This document shows, in pieces, positions 29,081 through 37,823 of a stretch of DNA of 64,000 nucleotides; the stretch's first letter is position 1; each line of letters begins with the position of its first letter. The notes under the pieces are model-generated. The model did no database searches. It had not been told where the DNA came from and was given only the letters and a program-made list of their open reading frames with translations. Origin of the DNA: Synechococcus sp. WH 8020 (GTDB lineage Bacteria; Cyanobacteriota; Cyanobacteriia; PCC-6307; Cyanobiaceae). Position numbers and translations under genes: made by a program. The DNA is taken from assembly GCF_001040845.1 (NCBI RefSeq), contig NZ_CP011941.1:2548890-2612889 (forward strand), given 5' to 3'.

Positions 29081-29953
29081 ATGCGAACGCAACTGCTTGA
29101 GGCGTTGCAGAACGATTGGGGTCCGCTGCAGGGCTGCCAGTGCAAGACCCTCGAGCCTGTTGGTAGTGCCTCGACTTGGCGTGCTGACTTGTCAGATGGG
29201 AGATCGTTATTTCTCAAGCTGGCATCGCCAGCCATGCTCAATGCTGAAGCCCGGGGGCTCCGCTCCTTACAGCAATGGGCTGACTCCACGCTTCTGTTGA
29301 TCCCGGATCCGCTTGGGATTGTCCCGGTGGGAGAGCTTGCTGCTTTGATCTTGCCTTGGCTGGAGTCTGGGCGAGGGGATCAATACGACCTTGGTCGAGG
29401 CTTGGCCCTCCTTCATCGAAGGTCTGCGGACGCAGGGATCGATCGATTTGGTTGGGATGAAGAAGGATTTATCGGCTTAGGTCCGCAACCAGCTGGGTGG
29501 TTGACGTCTTGGGGTCACGCTTTTGTGACCTTGCGGCTCACCCCCCAACTTCAGCTGGCATCAACATGGGGCGTGGCTCTGGATCAACTCGAACCTTTGC
29601 TTGCTGCAACACAGGTTTGGTTGGATCAACATGAGCCCCATCCCTGTCTCGTTCATGGTGACCTGTGGGGAGGAAATGCCTCAGTGCTCGCAGATGGACG
29701 GGGAGTTTTGATTGATCCAGCCTGTTGGTGGGCTGACCGGGAGGTTGACTTGGCGATGACTCGCTTGTTTGGAGGATTCAGCGCCCGATTTTACGAGGGC
29801 TATCAACTGGAATGGCCCTTAAACCCTAGTTATAACGAGCGAATTGAGGTCTATAACCTCTATCACTTGCTGAATCATGCCAACATTTTTGGTGGTGCCT
29901 ATAAACAACAATGCCTCACGGCATTGAATGCCATGAGGTCATTGTTGTTGTGA
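29081..29953 (+). CDS. Fructosamine kinase family protein
   Basis: A 290-residue protein of the fructosamine-3-kinase/aminoglycoside-kinase fold. The catalytic loop is VHGDLWGGN (191-199), followed by the magnesium-binding IDPACWWADREVDLAM. Family members phosphorylate sugar adducts on proteins, so a deglycation role is plausible. Its last 28 nt form the left end of the 385-bp tandem repeat, and a copy of those bases lies at 30311-30338. Confidence 0.88.
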   Translation: MRTQLLEALQNDWGPLQGCQCKTLEPVGSASTWRADLSDGRSLFLKLASPAMLNAEARGLRSLQQWADSTLLLIPDPLGIVPVGELAALILPWLESGRGDQYDLGRGLALLHRRSADAGIDRFGWDEEGFIGLGPQPAGWLTSWGHAFVTLRLTPQLQLASTWGVALDQLEPLLAATQVWLDQHEPHPCLVHGDLWGGNASVLADGRGVLIDPACWWADREVDLAMTRLFGGFSARFYEGYQLEWPLNPSYNERIEVYNLYHLLNHANIFGGAYKQQCLTALNAMRSLLL

Positions 29954-30310
29954 CTGAGAGAGACAATGAAGCAGGCTTCAGCCGAGGTATTCACTGCGCA
30001 TGGTTTGAACGCGATTCATTAATGCGGTTCTCTTTTCACTTGTGGTCAGATTTTCCCAGCTCCATTGGCCAACCACGACAACGCCGAGCAGCTCAAGTAG
30101 TCCTGGCACGACAGGAAGAAGAGCAATGGTATCGAGAATGCCTTTAATCAGAATTTGGGCAACGATGACCGCTGCAAAAATTCCAACGACTTTGCCGATA
30201 AGACTGGCTTTGCTCCAGTCCATCTTGCCTAAGGTCTCGTTGACTTTCCCGAGAATCTCGCTGTAGAACTCAGAGAAGTTAGTGGTTTCTGCGCTGTTGG
30301 ATGGTTCGCT
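29926..30310. repeat. Direct repeat, copy 1 (385 bp)
   Basis: Aligns base for base and without gaps to 30311-30695, with roughly 30 mismatches (about 92% identity by eye). It spans the last 28 nt of the fructosamine-kinase gene, the short spacer and nearly all of the first CAAD gene. Confidence 0.9.
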
Positions 30311-30319
30311 GAATGCCAT
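29978..30319 (-). CDS. CAAD-domain membrane protein, duplicate copy
   Basis: A 113-residue CAAD (cyanobacterial aminoacyl-tRNA synthetase appended domain) protein. Such domains anchor proteins in thylakoids; stand-alone forms resemble plant CURT1. An amphipathic helix (about 13-32) precedes two hydrophobic segments (41-62 and 64-84), then WSWENLTTSEKR. Compared with the upstream copy it lacks the first 17 residues and begins MAF, encoded by the antisense of duplicated fructosamine-kinase 3' sequence. A GTG at 30379 is an alternative start. Confidence 0.8.
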   Translation of the reverse strand: MAFSEPSNSAETTNFSEFYSEILGKVNETLGKMDWSKASLIGKVVGIFAAVIVAQILIKGILDTIALLPVVPGLLELLGVVVVGQWSWENLTTSEKRTALMNRVQTMRSEYLG

Positions 30320-30695
30320 GAGGTCAATGGTGTTGTGACTGAGAGAGGAAATGAAGCAGGCTTTAGCCGAGGTATTCACTACGCATGGTCTGAACGCGAT
30401 TGACTAATGCGGTTCTCTTTTCACTTGTGGTCAGATTTTTCCAGCTCCATTGGCCAACCACTACAACGCCGAGCAGCTCAAGCAGTCCTGGTACGACAGG
30501 AAGAAGATTGATGGTGTCGAGAATGCCCTTAATCAGAATTTGAGCAACGATGACCGCTGCAAAAATTCCAACGACTTTGCCGATACGACCGGCTTTGCTC
30601 CAGTCCACCTTGTCTAGGGTCTCGTTGACTTTCCCGAGAATCTCGCTGTAGCGCTCAGAAAAGTTAGCGGTCTCTGCGCTGGTGGATGGTTCGCT
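30311..30695. repeat. Direct repeat, copy 2 (385 bp)
   Basis: Immediately abuts copy 1. Its left 28 nt are a displaced copy of the fructosamine-kinase gene end; its right edge lies inside codon-level sequence shared by both CAAD genes (SEPS). Beyond 30695 the ancestral CAAD 5' end continues uniquely. Confidence 0.9.
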
Positions 30696-30749
30696 GGTGT
30701 CAGCGGTCCAAGTTGAATCACTCGTCGGGGTGGTGGACTCCTCGCTCAT
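30363..30749 (-). CDS. CAAD-domain membrane protein, ancestral copy
   Basis: A 128-residue CAAD protein. A polar Ser/Thr-rich N-terminus (MSEESTTPTSDSTW) is followed by the helix FSERYSEILGKVNETLD, two hydrophobic segments with a VVPG turn, and the conserved SWKNLTTSEKRTALVNRV. ATG 30749 was preferred over the TTG at 30809. It keeps a full N-terminus, so it is probably the parent of the copy downstream. No synthetase gene adjoins it. Confidence 0.82.
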   Translation of the reverse strand: MSEESTTPTSDSTWTADTSEPSTSAETANFSERYSEILGKVNETLDKVDWSKAGRIGKVVGIFAAVIVAQILIKGILDTINLLPVVPGLLELLGVVVVGQWSWKNLTTSEKRTALVNRVQTMRSEYLG

Positions 30750-30772
30750 GTAACTAATGCCTAAGGCAGATT

Positions 30773-31384
30773 TTGGCTGAGAGTATCGGTCTTTCTTCAC
30801 AAGCGCCATCCCAGTTGCTCATTGGTGCGGAATGTCTGATGGTTCTCCGTCATGATCTTCTGGCGCAAGCACCTGCGGAAGGCTGTGCCTTGTTGCTCGG
30901 GCAACGCCATGACGCTCCCGATTCAGCTTCAGACGAATGGCGCGTGCAGTTGATCTGGCCTTGCCGAAACATGGTGGAGCAGCAAAACCATGATCGTTTT
31001 GAGCTGGATCCTCGCGAGCAAATTGCTGCGCAACGGTGGGCCCGCTCGCGCTCATTCAAAGTACTTGGCAGTGCCCATTCCCATCCGACAGCTTCCCTTG
31101 TTCCCAGTCGCAGAGATCGTCTCTGGGCTGTGAGTTCTGGACTGATGCTGATTATGGGAAATAACCATGAGGTAGCGGCTTGGTGGCTGGAGGTGGAGGC
31201 TCCCCGTTGCGCTCTCGCCGAGGTGCATCCACTGTCAATTCAGGTCATGGGTGAGACTCCTCTGAAGTCCTTCCCAGGAGAACTGGGGATTCGCCATGAC
31301 GGAAGCGGGGGGTACTCCTCAGCTCAGTGGAGAGGAAAAGACCAGATATGCCCGCCACATCACGCTCCCAGAGGTGGGCGTTGA
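30773..31384 (+). CDS. JAMM/MPN metallopeptidase (M67 family)
   Basis: A 203-residue protein with a full JAMM zinc site: E36 (PAEGC), H102-S-H104-P and S112-x2-D115. Bacterial relatives remove C-terminal residues from ubiquitin-like sulphur carriers (for example Mec+ acting on CysO). The start is uncertain: TTG at 30773 is shown; ATG at 30839 is possible but would begin only 14 residues before the catalytic glutamate. The last 30 codons overlap the downstream E1-like gene by 89 nt and read as low-complexity sequence, so the C-terminus may be extended. Confidence 0.75.
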   Translation: MAESIGLSSQAPSQLLIGAECLMVLRHDLLAQAPAEGCALLLGQRHDAPDSASDEWRVQLIWPCRNMVEQQNHDRFELDPREQIAAQRWARSRSFKVLGSAHSHPTASLVPSRRDRLWAVSSGLMLIMGNNHEVAAWWLEVEAPRCALAEVHPLSIQVMGETPLKSFPGELGIRHDGSGGYSSAQWRGKDQICPPHHAPRGGR

Positions 31385-32459
31385 GGGACAGCAGCGTTTA
31401 AAAGCTGCCTCCGTGTTGTGTATTGGTGCAGGTGGGCTTGGGTCTCCACTTCTTCTTTATTTGGCGGCCGCTGGGGTTGGTCGCATTGGGGTTGTGGATG
31501 ACGACATTGTTGAGCCCTCCAACCTGCAACGTCAGGTGATCCATGGCACTGGAACGGTGGGGCAGACCAAAACGTCATCAGCGCGCTCTCGAATTGAAGA
31601 CCTCAATCCTTTGTGTCGGGTAGAGGACCATTGCGTTCGCTTGTCCGCGAACAATGCACTTGAGCTCTTTGCTGCGTATGACGTGGTGGTTGATGGAACG
31701 GATAATTTCGCCAGTCGGTATTTGATTAACGACGCCTGTGTCTTGACCAAGCGACCATTTGTTTATGGCTCAGTCCAGCGCTTTGAAGGACAGGTGAGTG
31801 TGTTCAATCTCGGGAGTCAGTCACCGGATTATCGAGACCTGGTGCCAGAGCCGCCGCCGCAAGGACTTGTGCCCTCCTGCGCTGACGGTGGAGTGATGGG
31901 CGTGATGCCTGGCTTGATTGGCCTGATTCAGGCCGCTGAGGTCATCAAGCTGATTGCTGGGATTGGAACTCCTCTGGATGGTCGGTTGCTGTTAGTGGAT
32001 GGCTTATCGATGCGTTTTCGAGAGCTCACGTTGAAACGAAGGCCCAGTCGCGCCCCAATCGAAAAGCTGATTGACTACCAAGCGTTCTGCACGGCCGGAT
32101 GCTCGATCTCCGGGGGGAATTCAAAGGTGATGACAAGTATTTCTGTGGTGGAGCTCAAGGCACTGCTTGATCAGGACCATGCTTTGGCTTTGATCGATGT
32201 CCGAAATCCAGCAGAAGCAGAGGTTGCTGTGATTGCTGGCTCTGAATTGATCCCCTTGGCCACTCTGGAGAGTGAGGAGGTGATCGAGCGAATCAAGGCC
32301 ATCGCAGCGAGCAAAACGGTTTATGTGCACTGCAAACTTGGAGGACGTTCGGCCAAGGCCGTGGAACTTCTCGCAACCCACGGCATTGATGCAGTCAACG
32401 TGCAAGGTGGGATTGATGCCTGGTCAGAGCAGATTGACCCCTCCGTTCCGCGCTACTGA
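31296..32459 (+). CDS. moeB: MoeB/ThiF-type E1 adenylyltransferase with C-terminal rhodanese domain
   Basis: A 387-residue two-domain enzyme (MoeZ/MOCS3 layout). The E1 domain (about 1-265) has the ATP site GAGGLGSPLL at 44-53, SNLQRQ and the CADGG loop. The rhodanese domain (about 280-387) has its active cysteine at C346 in HCKLGGRS. It would adenylate the C-terminal glycine of MoaD/ThiS-like carriers and load sulphur on them. ATG 31296 has AGGAGA upstream. The overlapping JAMM gene suggests a joint sulphur-carrier function; no carrier gene is adjacent. Confidence 0.9.
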   Translation: MTEAGGTPQLSGEEKTRYARHITLPEVGVEGQQRLKAASVLCIGAGGLGSPLLLYLAAAGVGRIGVVDDDIVEPSNLQRQVIHGTGTVGQTKTSSARSRIEDLNPLCRVEDHCVRLSANNALELFAAYDVVVDGTDNFASRYLINDACVLTKRPFVYGSVQRFEGQVSVFNLGSQSPDYRDLVPEPPPQGLVPSCADGGVMGVMPGLIGLIQAAEVIKLIAGIGTPLDGRLLLVDGLSMRFRELTLKRRPSRAPIEKLIDYQAFCTAGCSISGGNSKVMTSISVVELKALLDQDHALALIDVRNPAEAEVAVIAGSELIPLATLESEEVIERIKAIAASKTVYVHCKLGGRSAKAVELLATHGIDAVNVQGGIDAWSEQIDPSVPRY

Positions 32460-32481
32460 GCCCAACGATTAAGGGCGCTGA

Positions 32482-33675
32482 TTAATAGTCAACACCGCGC
32501 TTGAGATCAACGCCCTGCTCGGCGTAGTGCTTGTGGCACACCATCTCTGAATGGACGCTCGCAAGGTCGAAATAGGCTGGTTGATGTTTGCACCGGCCGG
32601 TAATGATCACCTCCGTCTCTGTTGGCTTACGGAGCAAGGCCTGAACGATGGGCTCCACCGGAAGAAGTTCGAGATCCACGGTGGGATTCAACTCATCGAG
32701 GATTACGGTTTTGTAGAGGCCACTCGCGATTGCAGCCCGCGCGATTTCCCAGGCCCGTTCTGCTTCCACGTAGTCGATGGGTTGTTGCTGTCCACGCCAC
32801 ACGATGGCATCACGTCCTGAGCGAAGGTGATCGACCAAGTGGGGATAACTTTCACGCAAGGCTGCGATCGCTGCGTCTTCGGTGTACCCACTGCCTCCTT
32901 TGAGCCATTGGAGGATCAGAACGCGATGGCTCTTGTCTTGGCTAATTCCTCTGCCAATCGCTTGAAGAGCTTTCCCGAGGGCACTGGTGGATTTCCCTTT
33001 CCCTTCACCGGTGTAAATCTCGATGCCGCCTGGCGTTAGAAACGACAGCGCGGCGTTGTTATCGACCTCCGGGCGTCGGTGAGCGCGCATCTCAGAATGA
33101 AGATCTGCGATCTCCACTAATGGGCGTGGAGCTCCTCGCCCGGTGACGATGATTTCCATGCCTTCAGGGCGGCTCTTCAGGGACCGGATCACGTCTTCGG
33201 TTTCTAGTAAGCCGAGATCCAGCACTGGATTGAGTTCATCGAGAACGACAACGGAATACAAAGCACTCGCAATGGCTCCTTTGGCGATATCCCAGCCCCG
33301 TTGAGCTTCCTGTAGGTCGAAGCGTTTCACCTCATCCACACTGAAATAGTCTCCCCTTCCTGTTCGAACCTGATCAATCAAGTGGGGGAAACCCTGCTGC
33401 AGCGCTTCGATCGCGGCATCTTCGTCGTACGCCCGTCCCGGACCTTTGAGGAATCGAAGCAAGAGAACTCGGGTGCGTCTTTGCTCGCAGATCCCAAGCC
33501 CGATGGTGCGCAGTACAACACCTAGGGCTGCTTGGCTTTTGCCCTTGCCCTCTCCGTCATAAACATGAAGCTGACCAAGGCTGCGCTCGCGGCTGTCTGC
33601 AGCGGTGACGATTCCCACGCCGCGGTTGCTGCGTGCACGGTTGGTTTGTGATGTACCGGATGAGACTGCATCCAT
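32482..33675 (-). CDS. cobO: Double-domain cob(I)yrinic acid a,c-diamide adenosyltransferase
   Basis: A 397-residue protein made of two complete CobO/BtuR domains in tandem. Each has a P-loop (GEGKGKS at 41-47 and 223-229), a DELNP motif (146-150 and 327-331) and a TGR motif (178-180 and 359-361). CobO transfers the adenosyl group to cobalt in corrinoid biosynthesis; marine Synechococcus make pseudocobalamin. Single-domain relatives have about 200 residues. ATG 33675 is preferred to TTG 33684. It is divergent from larE. Confidence 0.85.
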   Translation of the reverse strand: MDAVSSGTSQTNRARSNRGVGIVTAADSRERSLGQLHVYDGEGKGKSQAALGVVLRTIGLGICEQRRTRVLLLRFLKGPGRAYDEDAAIEALQQGFPHLIDQVRTGRGDYFSVDEVKRFDLQEAQRGWDIAKGAIASALYSVVVLDELNPVLDLGLLETEDVIRSLKSRPEGMEIIVTGRGAPRPLVEIADLHSEMRAHRRPEVDNNAALSFLTPGGIEIYTGEGKGKSTSALGKALQAIGRGISQDKSHRVLILQWLKGGSGYTEDAAIAALRESYPHLVDHLRSGRDAIVWRGQQQPIDYVEAERAWEIARAAIASGLYKTVILDELNPTVDLELLPVEPIVQALLRKPTETEVIITGRCKHQPAYFDLASVHSEMVCHKHYAEQGVDLKRGVDY

Positions 33676-33735
33676 TGACAGCAAAAGGATGAGTCTTCTT
33701 ACGCTGGGAGCATACAGAGATTTGAAGCGAAGGCA

Positions 33736-34575
33736 GTGACCAACGTGATGTTCCGACAGCTCGAATCTTTGTCAGAGCTGGAACATGACGTCTTGGAGCG
33801 TTTGCGTGATTCCTTGGCGTCTCAGCAGCACGTGTGTGTGGCCTATTCGGGAGGTGTCGACAGCAGCCTTGTCGCAGCGATTGCTCATGAACAGCTTGGT
33901 GAGCAGGCCTTAGCGATTACAGGCGTTTCGCCCTCCCTAGCGCCCCATCTCCTCTTGGAAGCGCGCCAGCAGGCGGCCTGGCTTGGGATGCGACATCAGG
34001 AGGTGTCTACCCTTGAGCTTGAGGATCCTGATTACTCCAGTAATCCTCGGGATCGTTGCTATGCCTGCAAGCGAGAGCTGCATCGCCATCTCGCTCCGAT
34101 TGCTGCTGAAGCCAATGGCGCCCTTGTCCTTGATGGAGTTAATCAGGATGATCTTGGAGATCATCGCCCTGGGATTGCGGCAGCGAAGGAAGCTGGTGTT
34201 CGCTCCCCTCTAGCTGAACTTGGCATCACGAAGGCGACCGTTCGCCGTTTGTCTTGGGCGCTGGGTTTCCCTTGGTGGGATAAGCCTGCGCAGCCTTGCC
34301 TTGCCTCCCGCTTCCCCTACGGAGAATCAATCAGTCGTGAACGTCTACAGCGGGTTGGACAGGCAGAAGCCTGGTTGATTCAGCAGGGATTCGATCAGGT
34401 TCGGGTGCGTAGCCAAGGACTGGCCGCTCGGGTGGAGGTTCCAGAGGAGCGAATGACCGATCTTTTGCAGCCCTCGCTGCGGCGAGAGCTGGTGAAAACC
34501 CTTCTCAGTTTTGGTTTCACCTCGGTGAGTGTGGATGTGGAGGGCCTGGTGAGCGGCAAGCTCAATCGCGTGTAG
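33736..34575 (+). CDS. larE: LarE-type ATP-dependent sulphur transferase
   Basis: LarE activates a pyridinium dinucleotide with ATP and inserts sulphur during nickel-pincer cofactor synthesis. 279 residues: PP-loop SGGVDS at 38-43, C108-x2-C111 in RCYACK, and C187 in QPCLASRFPYG at the position of the sacrificial cysteine. Three cysteines in this pattern suggest the cluster-containing, catalytic form, not the sacrificial one. The start is GTG 33736 or ATG 33748. No larB, larC or larA lies in the window. Confidence 0.82.
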   Translation: MTNVMFRQLESLSELEHDVLERLRDSLASQQHVCVAYSGGVDSSLVAAIAHEQLGEQALAITGVSPSLAPHLLLEARQQAAWLGMRHQEVSTLELEDPDYSSNPRDRCYACKRELHRHLAPIAAEANGALVLDGVNQDDLGDHRPGIAAAKEAGVRSPLAELGITKATVRRLSWALGFPWWDKPAQPCLASRFPYGESISRERLQRVGQAEAWLIQQGFDQVRVRSQGLAARVEVPEERMTDLLQPSLRRELVKTLLSFGFTSVSVDVEGLVSGKLNRV

Positions 34576-34659
34576 TCGATCGATCAGTCGTTCACTTCGT
34601 TACGACTGTGGCGCTGGTTGCTCACTCTGAATAGTTTTTATCAAGACGAATACTGTTTT

Positions 34660-36054
34660 GTGGCACTGCATCAATCCCGTCATCATCTCCGTGACAGTGA
34701 GGAGCAGGCGATGGTTGATGCCATGCTCACCCCTCTGCCAAAGCATCATTTTCCTGGAGCAGGGCGCGAAGGGAATTCCACAGTGCAACTTTTGAAAGAG
34801 GAGTTGCTTCTTGATGGCAATAGTAAGCAGAACTTAGCCACGTTTTGTCAGACCTATCAAGCGCAAAGTGCGATGGAGTTGATGACCATTGGGGTGGACA
34901 AGAATTTGATTGATAAAGATGAATATCCTCAGACTGCTGAGCTTGAGAGTCGTTGCGTCTCGATGATGGCCGACTTGTGGAATGCGCCTGGCGCCGCAGT
35001 TGGATGCTCCACGATTGGCAGCAGTGAAGCAGCCATGCTTGGCGGGATGGCCGCCAAATGGCGTTGGCGCAAACGTCGCGAGGCTGCAGGCTTGCCAACA
35101 GATAAGCCCAATATGGTGTGTGGAAGTGTGCAGATCTGCTGGAAGAAGTTTGCGCGTTATTGGGATATTGAAATGCGTGAATTAGAGATGCTTGCTGGTG
35201 AACTGTGCATCAGCCCTGAGCGCGTTCTTGAGGCTGTGGATGAGAACACGATTTTTGTTGTACCCACGCTTGGTGTGACCTATCACGGCCTCTATGAGGA
35301 CATTGAGTCGATTAGCAAGGCGTTGGACGATCTTCAGGCACGTACGGGTCTTGATGTACCGATTCACGTGGATGCGGCAAGTGGTGGCTTTTTGGCTCCG
35401 TTCTGCGCACCGGATCTCCCCCTTTGGGATTTTCGCTTGGAACGCGTGAAATCCATTAATGCTTCAGGTCATAAGTTTGGGTTGGCGCCCCTTGGTGTTG
35501 GCTGGGTTCTCTGGCGCAGCAAGGAAGATCTGCCTGAAGAGCTTGTCTTTCATGTGACGTATCTGGGTGGGGACATGCCGACATTCCAGATCAATTTTTC
35601 AAGACCCGCTGGTCAGGTGATTGCTCAATATCACGAATTTGTGCGTTTAGGTCGAGAGGGCTATCGAATGCTGCACATGGCCAGTCATGCCAATGCGCAG
35701 TATTTCGCGGAACAATTAAAGGAGATTGATCTTTTCAGAATCATTCATGACGGTGCCCCAGACCAGGGTATTCCCACTGTGGTTTGGACTCTGGATGACA
35801 ATCCGAAGCATGGATTCAACTTGTATGACTTCGCTGATCGCTTGCGAATGCGGGGATGGCAGGTGCCTGCCTATCCCTTCACGGGCGAACTTGAATCAAC
35901 CGCATTCCAGAGGATTTTGGTGAAGCGAGATTTCACTCGCGATATGGCAGACCTGCTGCTGGAAGACATTAGGCAAGCCATTCAACATTTCCAAAAACAT
36001 CCGATTACGAGCAATCTTGCCGCCGCAGAGGGGGCTTCTTACAACCACCTCTGA
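34660..36054 (+). CDS. gad: Glutamate decarboxylase
   Basis: A PLP enzyme converting glutamate to GABA and CO2; it feeds the GABA shunt or acid resistance. PLP lysine in NASGHKFGLAPLGVGW; GCSTIGSSEAAMLGGMAAKW and HVDAASGGFLAPFC are the cofactor-binding parts. GTG 34660 yields 464 residues, matching the usual 460-466; the frame opens at TTG 34618. The C-terminus is less conserved than the E. coli autoinhibitory tail. It converges on speD with a 15-nt gap. Confidence 0.9.
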   Translation: MALHQSRHHLRDSEEQAMVDAMLTPLPKHHFPGAGREGNSTVQLLKEELLLDGNSKQNLATFCQTYQAQSAMELMTIGVDKNLIDKDEYPQTAELESRCVSMMADLWNAPGAAVGCSTIGSSEAAMLGGMAAKWRWRKRREAAGLPTDKPNMVCGSVQICWKKFARYWDIEMRELEMLAGELCISPERVLEAVDENTIFVVPTLGVTYHGLYEDIESISKALDDLQARTGLDVPIHVDAASGGFLAPFCAPDLPLWDFRLERVKSINASGHKFGLAPLGVGWVLWRSKEDLPEELVFHVTYLGGDMPTFQINFSRPAGQVIAQYHEFVRLGREGYRMLHMASHANAQYFAEQLKEIDLFRIIHDGAPDQGIPTVVWTLDDNPKHGFNLYDFADRLRMRGWQVPAYPFTGELESTAFQRILVKRDFTRDMADLLLEDIRQAIQHFQKHPITSNLAAAEGASYNHL

Positions 36055-36069
36055 ACTCAGGTCAGGCAC

Positions 36070-36591
36070 TTAGGCAGCGATCGGGATGGCCGGCATTCGC
36101 TCGGTAGTTCCTAGCGCTGCCGGTGTTTCCCGTAGGAAGCTGCGCAGTGCATGACGACCAGCCGATAGTTCTTCGGACAGCACTTCACAGGCTTTCTCCG
36201 GCATCGTGTGGTCTCCACAGGTGAAAACATCCACGGCTGCATATCCGTTTTCAGGCCAGGTGTGGATCGAGATGTGGGATTCAGCCAGAAGAGCCAGACC
36301 CGTGACCCCTTGGGGTTCGAAGCGGTGTGTGATCAGGTTGAGCAGAGTTGCACCAGCACGTTGGGCTGCTGTCGTGATGGTGTCTCTCAGAAAAGTTTCG
36401 TCGTCGAGCTTTGAGGGATCGCAGTCATAGAGCTCGAGAATGCAGTGTTTGCCAACCATGTCGGTTGCACTGGTGTCGGTTGCACCGCTTTGGGTCGCGC
36501 AGCTGTTCGCAGCAACAGAGCTGATGTTTGTCGTGCGCTCTGTAGTCGCCCATCCCGGGTTGGGGTGCAGGCTGGACAAGGACTGCTCCAT
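36070..36591 (-). CDS. speD: S-adenosylmethionine decarboxylase proenzyme
   Basis: Makes decarboxylated SAM for spermidine synthesis; the pyruvoyl cofactor arises by self-cleavage. The cleavage site is E104/S105 in [24 protein letters not shown] follows. The first 45 residues from ATG 36591 are a Ser/Thr-rich leader absent from short bacterial SpeD proteins, so a start nearer [11 protein letters not shown] (ATG 36459) is possible. It lies 30 nt downstream of recF. Confidence 0.9.
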   Translation of the reverse strand: MEQSLSSLHPNPGWATTERTTNISSVAANSCATQSGATDTSATDMVGKHCILELYDCDPSKLDDETFLRDTITTAAQRAGATLLNLITHRFEPQGVTGLALLAESHISIHTWPENGYAAVDVFTCGDHTMPEKACEVLSEELSAGRHALRSFLRETPAALGTTERMPAIPIAA

Positions 36592-36621
36592 CAAGATTCT
36601 TGATGCAAATGGCCCGCGACC

Positions 36622-37719
36622 CTACCGCGCCTCGGACTGTGATCTCAAGTTGTCGGCATTGAGAATCTGCGACTGCTCAAGCCAGCCACCCTCAAATGCG
36701 TCGAGATGCGTTGCACTGACTAGGCATTGATGGTTTTCTCCAACGGCCTCTAAGAGGGCCAGTTGCCGGGTGGGATCTAGTTCAGCCAAGACATCATCGA
36801 GCAGAAGAAGGGGCGGCTCGCCGCAGAGTTCATCGACCAGTTGTAATTCCGCCATTTTTAAGGCCAGGACCAGGGTGCGTTGTTGGCCAGCTGAGCCGAA
36901 GCGTCTTGCGGCTGTTCCATTAATCCGCATTTCGATTTCATCGCGATGAGGACCAACCCGGCAGCTCCCTAAACGCTCTTCTTCGCTGCGCTGTTCTCTG
37001 AGCTGTTGCTCAATCGCAAGTCGCCAGGCTTCCTCTTGCTCTTCTCCGATCAGTGCACTGCCGGGGGTGTAACAAAGCTGGAGATGTTCACGTCCCTCGC
37101 TCAACCTGTCTTGCCACACCGCTGCTAAGGGCTCTAATCGTGCAAGGGCTCTGAGACGCCTGCGATGAATGCGTGTGCTCACCAAAGCCATTTGGGTATC
37201 AAAGCTTTCGAGGAGCGCCTGAGGTTCCATCCCGGAGGACAGACCTCCCCGACGCCAGAATTGTGCGCGTTGTCTCAGCAAGCGCCCGTAGCGACTGATG
37301 AGATCGGCGTAAACAGGCTCCAGTTGAAGGACGACACGATCGAGCCACTGGCGGCGCAGGGCTGGTTCGCCTCTCACGAGATGCAGGTCGAGAGCGCTAA
37401 AACCCACGCATCTCAGCGGACCAATTAAGTCCAGTTGTCGTTGGAGTGGTTTCCCATTGCGCTTGGCTTGGCGTCCGCCTCGGCGACGCAGTTCAAGCTC
37501 AAGGATCTGCTGGTCTGCGCACGTTGCCTTCAAAAGTGCACTGCTGGCGTCCCAGTGGATAAGGTCCCCATCCTGGCTGGAGCGATGTGAGCGCAGGCTT
37601 CCGAGGAGCTCCACCGATTCCAGCAGGTTTGACTTGCCCACACCGTTGCTACCGATCACGAGAAGGCGTGGTGCTTCAATCTCCAGCTGCAGGTTGCTGT
37701 GGTTGCGAAAGCCCTGCAT
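36622..37719 (-). CDS. recF: DNA replication and repair protein RecF
   Basis: An SMC-like ATPase that loads RecA at gaps with RecO/RecR. 365 residues from ATG 37719: P-loop GSNGVGKS at 23-30, RRQWLD in the lobe II region, a signature motif [16 protein letters not shown] and Walker [13 protein letters not shown]. The usual first strand (MxLxxLxLxxFRN) is only complete if translation begins at the in-frame ATT at 37738-37740, seven codons earlier. Upstream is tRNA-Arg on the other strand. Confidence 0.92.
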   Translation of the reverse strand: MQGFRNHSNLQLEIEAPRLLVIGSNGVGKSNLLESVELLGSLRSHRSSQDGDLIHWDASSALLKATCADQQILELELRRRGGRQAKRNGKPLQRQLDLIGPLRCVGFSALDLHLVRGEPALRRQWLDRVVLQLEPVYADLISRYGRLLRQRAQFWRRGGLSSGMEPQALLESFDTQMALVSTRIHRRRLRALARLEPLAAVWQDRLSEGREHLQLCYTPGSALIGEEQEEAWRLAIEQQLREQRSEEERLGSCRVGPHRDEIEMRINGTAARRFGSAGQQRTLVLALKMAELQLVDELCGEPPLLLLDDVLAELDPTRQLALLEAVGENHQCLVSATHLDAFEGGWLEQSQILNADNLRSQSEAR

Positions 37720-37823
37720 TTGAAGCTGGAGAAGCCGAATTGGTCCTAATGCGTCGTGTCGCTAAGGTACTTGGATCGGCTGGTTTTGCCGATCAATACC
37801 GGCAGCTGTTGCGGCAGCCGCAG

